Shown in pieces: positions 57,574 to 64,000 of a DNA stretch of 64,000 nucleotides. Numbering within the stretch: position 1 is the first letter of the stretch; every line of letters starts with the position of its first letter. Both the position numbers and the translations under genes were made by a program. The stretch comes from Hungatella sp. UBA4396 (GTDB taxonomy: Bacteria; Bacillota; Clostridia; Lachnospirales; Lachnospiraceae): the NCBI GenBank assembly GCA_002389905.1, contig DGRE01000027.1, positions 46,664-110,663 of the forward strand. Reading direction: 5' to 3'. The notes below the pieces were generated by a model. The model was not told the DNA's origin. It made no database searches and worked only from the letters and a program-made list of their open reading frames with translations.

Positions 57574-59454
57574 ATGATAAAAAAAGTCAATTATTTATTC
57601 AGCGGTATCCCAATGACCATTGTGGCTGCCGTATTTCTGTCGGCAAGCCTTGTACTGCTTTTAAACGGCATAAGCCTTCCCGTTGACCCTGCCTGGGTTA
57701 CCGTAGTAATCTGCGGCTTCCCTCTTTTATATCTTTCTGTTACACGGCTTATTTTTCATAAATGGATTTCATCTGCTTTGCTGATCTCCATTGCAATGAT
57801 AGCCTCTGTTGCAATCGGGGAGCTGTTTGCCGCAGGTGAGGTCGCTTTTATTATGTCAGTCGGTGCCATATTGGAAGACAAGACAGTGGAGCGCGCTAAA
57901 AAAGGATTAAAACAACTGATCAGCCTTGTCCCTGCTCAGGGCAGGAGACTAAGAACAAACCCAGCAGGAACCCATGAAGAGATGGTATCTGTAGAGCAAA
58001 TTCAAAGGGATGACATCCTGCGGGTACTGCCCGGTGAAACTATCCCGGTTGACGGTGAAATTATTGCAGGAAATACCTCAGTGGACCAGTCTGTCATGAC
58101 CGGCGAATCACTGCCTATCGATAAAGGGGTTGGAGACAGGGTGTTCAGCGGAACCATTAACCGCTTCGGTTCGGTTGACATCATTACCACCAAAGTTGGA
58201 GAGGATTCTTCTCTGCAAAAGTTAATCCATCTGGTGCAGGAAGCTGAAAACAGCAAGGCTCCTATGCAGCGGATTGCAGACAAATGGGCAACATGGCTTG
58301 TTCCCATTGCCTTGGCTATTGCTGTCATAACCTTTATCTTTACAGGAGAACTGATCCGGGCCGTTACCGTATTGGTGGTGTTCTGCCCCTGTGCCCTGGC
58401 CTTGGCGACTCCCACCTCCATTATGGCGGCAATCGGACAGGCCACCAAGCACGGAGTCATCATCAAGTCCGGAGAAGCATTGGAAAACATGGGTAAGGTG
58501 GATTGCATTACATTCGATAAAACAGGCACTCTGACAAATGGAACGCTTGTTGTCAGCGATATACATACACTGAATGAAAGTATAGACAGGGATTATCTAT
58601 TGAGTTTGGCTGCCTCTGCAGAGGCATACTCAGAGCATCCTCTGGCAAAGGCGGTTGTGGACTATGCCAGAGAACAGGGTATACCAATCCAAAGTGCAAT
58701 TGATTTTCAGATGACACCGGGAAAAGGAATCCAGGTGACGGTAGACGGACAAGCATTGCTGTGCGGCAATCCGGCGTACCTGGAAGAAAATGGGGTACAG
58801 ATCGATAATCAGGCCGTTAATACTATAGTTCACTTTCAGTCCCAAGGAAAGGCGATTATCCTCGTTTCCAGGAACCAATCCTTGGCCGGAGTAATCGCCC
58901 TTTCGGACACTCTGCGGGATACCGCAAAAAATATGGTGAAAGAACTGCATGATATGGATACCAATATTATTCTGTTGACAGGTGATCATGAACAAACTGC
59001 CAGATATTTTGCAGAAAGGGTTGGCATTAAATCGGTGAAAGCAGAACTGCTCCCATCCGACAAAGTAGACAGAATTAAAGAGCTTAAAGACCAGGGACAT
59101 AAGGTCTGCATGATCGGTGATGGAGTAAACGATGCCCCTGCGCTGAAAATAGCAGACGTGGGCGTGGCAATGGGCGGAATGGGAAGCGATATTGCCGTCG
59201 AAGCAGCAGATATCGCTTTGATTGGTGATGATATTGCCAAGATCCCGTATTTAAAGAAGCTGTCCAATTCCACGGTCCGCACCATAAAGCTTAACATCGT
59301 TCTTTCCATGGCTATTAACTTTATAGCTATTCTTCTGTCAGTGGCAGGTGTGCTCACCCCCGTCAGCGGCGCACTGGTCCATAATGCAGGATCGGTGCTG
59401 GTTGTATTAAATGCGGCCTTTTTGTATGACCGGAAGTATCATAATGGGAATTAA
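57574..59454 (+). CDS. P1B-type heavy-metal ATPase (copper-type exporter)
   Basis: A 626-residue P-type ATPase without the usual N-terminal heavy-metal-associated domain. It has the actuator TGES motif (VMTGESLPIDKG), the ion site CPCALALATP, phosphorylation site DKTGTLTNG, nucleotide-site HP (YSEHPLAKA) and hinge MIGDGVNDAPAL. CPC and the csoR neighbour suggest copper(I) export. However the last helices carry HNAGSVLVVLNAA, nearer to zinc/cadmium-type ATPases than to the MSxSS of CopA, so specificity is not settled. 23 bases after csoR, same operon. Confidence 0.9.
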   Translation: MIKKVNYLFSGIPMTIVAAVFLSASLVLLLNGISLPVDPAWVTVVICGFPLLYLSVTRLIFHKWISSALLISIAMIASVAIGELFAAGEVAFIMSVGAILEDKTVERAKKGLKQLISLVPAQGRRLRTNPAGTHEEMVSVEQIQRDDILRVLPGETIPVDGEIIAGNTSVDQSVMTGESLPIDKGVGDRVFSGTINRFGSVDIITTKVGEDSSLQKLIHLVQEAENSKAPMQRIADKWATWLVPIALAIAVITFIFTGELIRAVTVLVVFCPCALALATPTSIMAAIGQATKHGVIIKSGEALENMGKVDCITFDKTGTLTNGTLVVSDIHTLNESIDRDYLLSLAASAEAYSEHPLAKAVVDYAREQGIPIQSAIDFQMTPGKGIQVTVDGQALLCGNPAYLEENGVQIDNQAVNTIVHFQSQGKAIILVSRNQSLAGVIALSDTLRDTAKNMVKELHDMDTNIILLTGDHEQTARYFAERVGIKSVKAELLPSDKVDRIKELKDQGHKVCMIGDGVNDAPALKIADVGVAMGGMGSDIAVEAADIALIGDDIAKIPYLKKLSNSTVRTIKLNIVLSMAINFIAILLSVAGVLTPVSGALVHNAGSVLVVLNAAFLYDRKYHNGN

Positions 59455-59462
59455 AGCTAAAT

Positions 59463-59810
59463 TTATTTTTTCTTAGCCTGATCCATACAATCCTTTACTG
59501 CCGATTTGATAGCATTACTGGTCACTGTTGCCCCAGTAATGGCATCTACTTCATTACTTTGGGCCTTAACGATTTTATCAGGCAGTTCTTCGACAGCCCG
59601 CTCACCAATTTTAGCCGTTTCATCTTGCTCAGTAACATTAACAGCAACAATAGATTTTTCATTAAATTCCACCTCTACAGTCACAGTTCCATTGTAACCC
59701 TCAGCAGACGCTGTATAAGTTCCCTCATTATACAGCGAAGAACTGCCGCATCCTGTCATCAGAGCAACTGTACATAATACCGGCATTGCCATTGTTATTA
59801 TCTTTTTCAT
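59463..59810 (-). CDS. Small FMN-binding-domain lipoprotein
   Basis: A 115-residue exported lipoprotein: the signal ends VALMTGCGSS (lipobox). The rest is one FMN-bind domain ending in DAITGATVTSNAI, which fits the flavinylation motif (covalent FMN on the Thr of SGAT-type sites). Start 59810 is preceded by AAGGAGGAG. Such proteins take part in extracytosolic electron transfer, including flavin-based iron reduction. It lies between the copper operon (convergent, 8 bases away) and the second siderophore operon. Confidence 0.88.
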   Translation of the reverse strand: MKKIITMAMPVLCTVALMTGCGSSSLYNEGTYTASAEGYNGTVTVEVEFNEKSIVAVNVTEQDETAKIGERAVEELPDKIVKAQSNEVDAITGATVTSNAIKSAVKDCMDQAKKK

Positions 59811-59857
59811 TATATATCTCCTCCTTGACTTCAATCATATTCATGGTTATATAGTTA

Positions 59858-60649
59858 TTATCCCACATCATAGGGAAGGCATACAGGAACATTGAGAACC
59901 GGATGCCTGATTACTTCCGCCTTTACATGAAAAACCTCTAAAATCGTTTGGGCTGTGATCACATCTTCCGGCAGACCTGAGCTATACTTCTTTCCGTCCT
60001 TTATGGCGATAAGATAATCGGAAAACATGATGGCATGATTTAAATCATGTAAAACCATAACGATTGTGACGCCCTGCTCCTCATTTAACTTTCGTAAAAG
60101 CTGTAATATTTCCAATTGATGAGAAATGTCCAAATAAGTAGTAGGCTCATCCAAAAATAAGATTCCTGTTTTTTGTGCCAAGGCCATAGCGATCCAGCCT
60201 CTTTGCCTCTGCCCGCCAGAGAGCTGATCCATTTCCCTGTCAGCAAGTTCTGTCATATTTGTGCTGGATAACGCCCACTTGATAATCTCCCTGTCCTTTG
60301 GTGAAATACCTGTTATCCGGTTCCGGTATGGAAAACGCCCATACTCCACCAGCTCTTCAACAGTGATTCCGGAAGGCGTCTGCGCACTTTGAGGAAGAAG
60401 GGCCAGCTTTCGGGCCACAAGATTGGTAGGCATGGTATGAATGGAACTGCCCTCCAAATAGACCGCTCCCTGGGTTGGAACAATCAGACGGGACATTGTT
60501 TTAAGGATAGTGGATTTCCCAGAGCCATTAGACCCGATTAATGTTGTTATCTTTTCTTTCGGAATATCTATATCAATATTATGAAAAACAGGTGTGCCAT
60601 TATAACCAGCAGATAAATTACTGGCTGTTATGCAAGATTGCACAATCAT
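59858..60649 (-). CDS. Iron-siderophore ABC transporter ATPase (second system)
   Basis: A 263-residue FecE/FhuC-type ATPase: Walker A LIGSNGSGKSTILKTM, signature EMDQLSGGQRQRGWIAMAL, Walker B ILFLDEPTTYLD, switch HDLNHAIMFSD. The start at 60649 has AGGAGGTGAA directly before it; the long open frame upstream overlaps the permease gene and is not coding. Last gene of the operon SBP-permease-permease-ATPase. Confidence 0.93.
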   Translation of the reverse strand: MIVQSCITASNLSAGYNGTPVFHNIDIDIPKEKITTLIGSNGSGKSTILKTMSRLIVPTQGAVYLEGSSIHTMPTNLVARKLALLPQSAQTPSGITVEELVEYGRFPYRNRITGISPKDREIIKWALSSTNMTELADREMDQLSGGQRQRGWIAMALAQKTGILFLDEPTTYLDISHQLEILQLLRKLNEEQGVTIVMVLHDLNHAIMFSDYLIAIKDGKKYSSGLPEDVITAQTILEVFHVKAEVIRHPVLNVPVCLPYDVG

Positions 60650-60657
60650 TTCACCTC

Positions 60658-61656
60658 CTATGTATGTCTGCCAAGCAGGTAGAGAAAATATGGAGCTGCC
60701 AAGATAGAAATAACGATCCCCACCGGTATTTCTATTGGCTGAAACAAGGAACGCCCTATGGTATCTGCTAAAAGCAAAAATAATCCGCCAACCAACATGG
60801 ACGAAGGCATCAATACCCTGTGGCGCACACCTGCAATTCTTTTTGCCATATGGGGAGCAACCAGTCCAATGAATCCAATCCCTCCGCTGACAGAAATGCA
60901 GCTGGCTGCCAGTGCTACCGCAGCAATCAAGAGAATTCTCCGCTCTTTTTCCACCCGTACCCCCAAGGCCATAGAGGCCTCTTCTCCAAGCAACAGCATA
61001 TCTAAAATATCCATTTTTGTAAGAACAAAGGGAATAAGAAACAGCAGATAGGGAATCAGCACTTTCACCTGGTGCCAGCTGCTGCCCCAAATATTCCCCG
61101 CCAGCCATCTGGCCACTAACTGATAACTGCTATTTTCCATATCGGAAGCCATGATCAGCATAATGGAAGAAAAGCCGGCAGAAACACCGATTCCCCCAAG
61201 CAAAAGATAAGGCGGCCTGACCTTACCGTTTCTTTTAGAAAATCCATATAAAATCCCGGCTGCCAAAAGACCTCCTACCATAGCAAAAACAGGCTGGTAG
61301 ACCATAGTTTTGATATGCAGAGACGGAAAAAGTGTTAAAAACAGCATGACCATAAACCCTGCTCCGGCGTTGATCCCTAAAATTCCCGGATCGGCTAAGG
61401 GATTTTCTGTCACTGCCTGAAGGATGCAGCCTGATAATGACAATCCCATTCCACACAATAAAGCCAGTATAATCCGCGGAAGGCGGATTTGTAAAAGAAC
61501 CACCGAAGAATCAGGATTCTTTGGAGCCATCAAGCTTGACCAAATATCTGCATACGGTATTTTTGAATATCCTGTATTTATTGAAAACAATACAACAACC
61601 ATTACTCCGATTAATAGAGCTCCTAATACAAGCCTTATCTTTTCTTTCTTCTTCAT
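60658..61656 (-). CDS. Iron-siderophore ABC permease (second system, FecCD family)
   Basis: A 332-residue permease: LLLQIRLPRIILALLCGMGL, ENPLADPGILGINAGAGFMV, GEEASMALGVRVEKERR and FIGLVAPHMAKRIAGVRHR are the standard FecCD motifs. It overlaps the other permease gene by 4 bases; AAAGGAG lies before the ATG. Forms a heterodimeric channel with its partner. Confidence 0.94.
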   Translation of the reverse strand: MKKKEKIRLVLGALLIGVMVVVLFSINTGYSKIPYADIWSSLMAPKNPDSSVVLLQIRLPRIILALLCGMGLSLSGCILQAVTENPLADPGILGINAGAGFMVMLFLTLFPSLHIKTMVYQPVFAMVGGLLAAGILYGFSKRNGKVRPPYLLLGGIGVSAGFSSIMLIMASDMENSSYQLVARWLAGNIWGSSWHQVKVLIPYLLFLIPFVLTKMDILDMLLLGEEASMALGVRVEKERRILLIAAVALAASCISVSGGIGFIGLVAPHMAKRIAGVRHRVLMPSSMLVGGLFLLLADTIGRSLFQPIEIPVGIVISILAAPYFLYLLGRHT

Positions 61657-62681
61657 AAAACCGCTCCTTTCTTCCGGTAGGTTAACACAAGAAAAAAAGG
61701 AACGCCAATGGCAACTACCAGTGCGCCTACGGGAGTATCAAAAGGAGCATGAATCATCCTGGCAGCTATATCCGCAAGTACCAGCAATATTGCTCCCAAT
61801 AATGCAGATATTGGCAAGAGTCTTTTGTAATCCTCTCCCACAATGAAACGGGCAGAATGAGGAACAATAAGCCCCAAAAATGAAATTCCGCCTACCAGGG
61901 AAACGCTGGCTCCTGCCATAACTAATACTGCAGCAATCCCTATAAAACGAATGGCCTGTACATTGACCCCCAGACCAATTGCGTTTTCTTCCCCTAAGGC
62001 AAGCACTGATAAATGTTCAGAAATAAATATACTTACACATCCAAAACCTATAATCCAGGGAATAATAAAAATCAGCTGCTGCCAGGTGATACCAGATAAG
62101 CTGCCCGCAGTCCAAAAAGAAAGAGACTTGGAGATTCCAAATGTAAGGGAGATTCCCTGACTTAGGGCGGTCAAAAATGCAGAGACTGCGGAACCGGCTA
62201 AGATCAATCTGATAGATCCTGTTTTATGCTTACCCATTCCAAGTCCGTATACCGATAGAACCGCCATAGCTGCCCCTAAGAATGCAAAAACCGTTGTCCC
62301 CAAGGCCGGCATAGAAGGAAAGACAACTGCAGTAAGGGCAACAAAAAAGCCTGCTCCTGCATTGATTCCCAAAAGACCTGAATCTGCCAGAGGATTTTTT
62401 GTAACACCTTGCATGACACAGCCGGAAAGAGCAAAGGCTGCTCCCGTAAAACAGGCAGCAACCGCTCTTGGCATACGCATTTCAACCATGATTCTTCCAA
62501 TTTCAGAAGGTTCCTTTGGATAAATTACGGTATAAATCAATGTTTTAAAATCTCCTCCCCCAACGCCTATACTGCAGGAAATCATGATGGATAACAGCAA
62601 AATTAAAAACAGGATGAACAGGAAAATCTTATATCCTTTTTTTGTGCGAACCCATTGCACCGCGTAAATTAATTTCTTCAC
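61653..62681 (-). CDS. Iron-siderophore ABC permease (second system, FecCD family)
   Basis: A ~342-residue permease with VEMRMPRAVAACFTGAAFAL, KNPLADSGLLGINAGAGFFV, LGEENAIGLGVNVQAIRF and FLGLIVPHSARFIVGEDYKR. The GTG at 62681 is the start best supported by a ribosome site (AAAAGGAAG); ATGs at 62717 and 62738 overlap the end of the binding-protein gene and lack one. Follows the binding protein in the operon. Confidence 0.9.
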   Translation of the reverse strand: MKKLIYAVQWVRTKKGYKIFLFILFLILLLSIMISCSIGVGGGDFKTLIYTVIYPKEPSEIGRIMVEMRMPRAVAACFTGAAFALSGCVMQGVTKNPLADSGLLGINAGAGFFVALTAVVFPSMPALGTTVFAFLGAAMAVLSVYGLGMGKHKTGSIRLILAGSAVSAFLTALSQGISLTFGISKSLSFWTAGSLSGITWQQLIFIIPWIIGFGCVSIFISEHLSVLALGEENAIGLGVNVQAIRFIGIAAVLVMAGASVSLVGGISFLGLIVPHSARFIVGEDYKRLLPISALLGAILLVLADIAARMIHAPFDTPVGALVVAIGVPFFLVLTYRKKGAVL

Positions 62682-62706
62682 ACCTTTATTCTTCCTTTTT
62701 TCTTCA

Positions 62707-63702
62707 TTACTCAACATTGGTATTATTGATGATGGCATTTGCCAGTTTCTCCATATAAATCAGCTTTCCATTAGGGGTGTAAGCCATATCATATTGCATG
62801 TGGTTTCTGCCATAATATATATTTCCATTTTTTACAGCCTTCATATTCTGCCAGGCAGGGCTGTTGGCAGTATCTCCCACCTTCCCGTCATCGCTGAAGA
62901 AAAAGATATGATCCGCATCAATTTTTGAAAAGTACTCTGCATCTACCACTTCGCCCCAAACACCCTCAGGAACACCGGAAGAAACGGGAAGGTCCATAGC
63001 CCCAAAGATCAAATCTCCAGGTCCTCCTGTACGGTAAACATAATAGGAACCGAAATGGACGGAATTGGCTTCAAGCACTGCAAATGTCTCATCCTTTGCC
63101 GCTTCCTTTACTTTTGCAGCAAGCTCCCGGGCTTTTGCTTCATAACCTTTGATCCAATCAGAGACAACTTCTTCTTTTCCAAACCATTTACCAAGCTGCT
63201 GGAAACGTCCCTGCCAGTCTACAAAATTAATGTCATCATTTAACATAACCGCAGGCGCAATTGCTTTAAGCTGCTCATAGACCTTGTCATGACGAATATT
63301 CATAATGATCAGATCCGGTTTAAGCTCTGCAATCTTTTCAAGATTCAAATCTCCTGAAGCACCGGAATAATTTCCTACAGTTTCCACATTATTTTCAGTA
63401 AAGTAGTCCTTAAGGTAGTCAGGAACAGTTATTCCGTCAAACATGCTTGTATTCGCTGATGCAATAAAAGGAACTCCAAGAATAATGAGTTCATCTGCAG
63501 AGCCTGAAACATCTACGATTCGTTTTGGATCAGCAGGAATTTCAACAGTACCCTTCATATCCTCTACCGTAATCTTATTACTGCCTTGAGCAGATGACTC
63601 CTTAGACTGCTCTGGTGTCTGAGAACCACTTGGTGCAGAGGAGCATGCAGCTAATAACATTGACAGTATTAAAAAAACTGAAACAATAAGACTTTTTTTC
63701 AT
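62707..63702 (-). CDS. Iron-siderophore substrate-binding lipoprotein (second system, FeuA-like)
   Basis: A 331-residue lipoprotein; the start at 63702 has GGAG 6 bases upstream. The signal ends SMLLAACSSA (lipobox). MKGTVEIPADPKRIVDVSGS, LNLEKIAELKPDLIIMN, and EYFSKIDADHIFFF are typical of FeuA/YfiY-type siderophore receptors. No iron-box-like palindrome was seen ahead of it, unlike the first system. A GC-rich hairpin (63717-63735) sits just upstream of the ribosome site. Confidence 0.9.
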   Translation of the reverse strand: MKKSLIVSVFLILSMLLAACSSAPSGSQTPEQSKESSAQGSNKITVEDMKGTVEIPADPKRIVDVSGSADELIILGVPFIASANTSMFDGITVPDYLKDYFTENNVETVGNYSGASGDLNLEKIAELKPDLIIMNIRHDKVYEQLKAIAPAVMLNDDINFVDWQGRFQQLGKWFGKEEVVSDWIKGYEAKARELAAKVKEAAKDETFAVLEANSVHFGSYYVYRTGGPGDLIFGAMDLPVSSGVPEGVWGEVVDAEYFSKIDADHIFFFSDDGKVGDTANSPAWQNMKAVKNGNIYYGRNHMQYDMAYTPNGKLIYMEKLANAIINNTNVE

Positions 63703-64000
63703 TTTAATCTCCATTCCGCGCGCCTTTGGGCGCGGCACAAATAGTAATGAAAGATTTTCAAAACCTCTGCTCCATGAGATAATAGCTTCAAGAAGCTACA
63801 CTACAAAGCACGGGGGGGAGGAGTTGTAAATTCTTTCTTGTTTTAGACAGCATTTTAATCAGTGTAAGTCCTGCCTCTTCAAGCACGAATAAGTGGTACT
63901 ACGAGTCCGTACACTAAGAATTGTTTTAACGCCTTGGTTAAATTGTGTGGCAGTTCAGTCAATGGCTTCTTATCTTTCTAGCCTGCAAATAAAAAGTCAA
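63703..64000. other. Region without recognisable gene at the right edge
   Basis: Contains a GC-rich hairpin (63717-63735, minus-strand arms GCGCC/GGCGC), a palindrome TAGCTTC-AA-GAAGCTA (63783-63798) and a seven-G tract near 63813. On the minus strand short frames are interrupted by stops. No clear promoter for the second siderophore operon could be picked out. Confidence 0.4.

Noticed and set aside
60650..61108. 153-codon N-terminal extension of the second siderophore ATPase
   Set aside because: It overlaps the permease gene in another frame and the true ATG has a strong AGGAGG site.
63703..64000. Interrupted minus-strand frames as a possible transposase remnant
   Set aside because: No recognisable motif or inverted repeats; the evidence is too thin.

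Overview
The window looks like a chromosomal segment of a Gram-positive, low-to-moderate GC member of the Clostridia, most likely Lachnospiraceae (Lacrimispora/Lachnoclostridium-like). This is inferred from strong AGGAGG-type ribosome binding sites, sigma-A promoters with 17-bp spacers, lipoprotein-type substrate-binding proteins, intrinsic terminators, a purine riboswitch, Zur and CsoR regulators, and the many family-level matches to clostridial proteins. No rRNA, tRNA, CRISPR array or intact insertion sequence was seen.

Region 1 (about 1-31.4 kb) is a large surface-polysaccharide locus, almost entirely on the minus strand. It holds a complete four-gene GDP-D-glycero-alpha-D-manno-heptose pathway (gmhA, gmhB, hddA, hddC), a three-part giant glycosyltransferase with a kinase-like N-terminus, a methyltransferase and a Wzm/Wzt-type ABC exporter. 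It also has rfbC, several GT2 and one GT8 glycosyltransferases, DUF2142 and DUF2304 membrane proteins, two flippase-like proteins, a secreted DUF5722 glycosidase-like protein, a DegT aminotransferase with an ATP-grasp enzyme, and a UDP-galactopyranose mutase (glf). A plus-strand L,D-transpeptidase and two broken genes (an Rpn-like nuclease and a HicB antitoxin) interrupt it. A structured 52-bp repeat recurs between genes of this locus, once as a three-copy tandem array.

Region 2 (31.4-41.7 kb) carries a GGDEF protein, a beta-carbonic anhydrase, a metallo-hydrolase, two small proteins, and then a zinc-homeostasis island. Divergent znuA and znuCB share promoters overlapped by Zur boxes. A Zur repressor gene follows, with its own Zur-box-like operator, and leads into an operon with a His-rich COG0523 GTPase, an unusual GTPase-permease fusion, and a DUF1980 protein.

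Region 3 (42-52.9 kb) holds a ROK regulator with a multiple-monosaccharide ABC transporter (mmsA, mmsB, chvE), a CHASE-GGDEF protein, a purine permease behind a guanine-type riboswitch, a single-chain triple RidA protein, and small cupin and Dabb proteins.

Region 4 (53-64 kb) holds two complete siderophore-type ABC importers flanking a copper-type module (csoR plus a P1B ATPase) and a small FMN-binding lipoprotein. The first importer has an inverted/direct-repeat operator downstream of its promoter. The intergenic region before csoR carries a CIRCE-like inverted repeat and a long G/C-tract palindrome. The last ~300 bases of the window show no recognisable gene.
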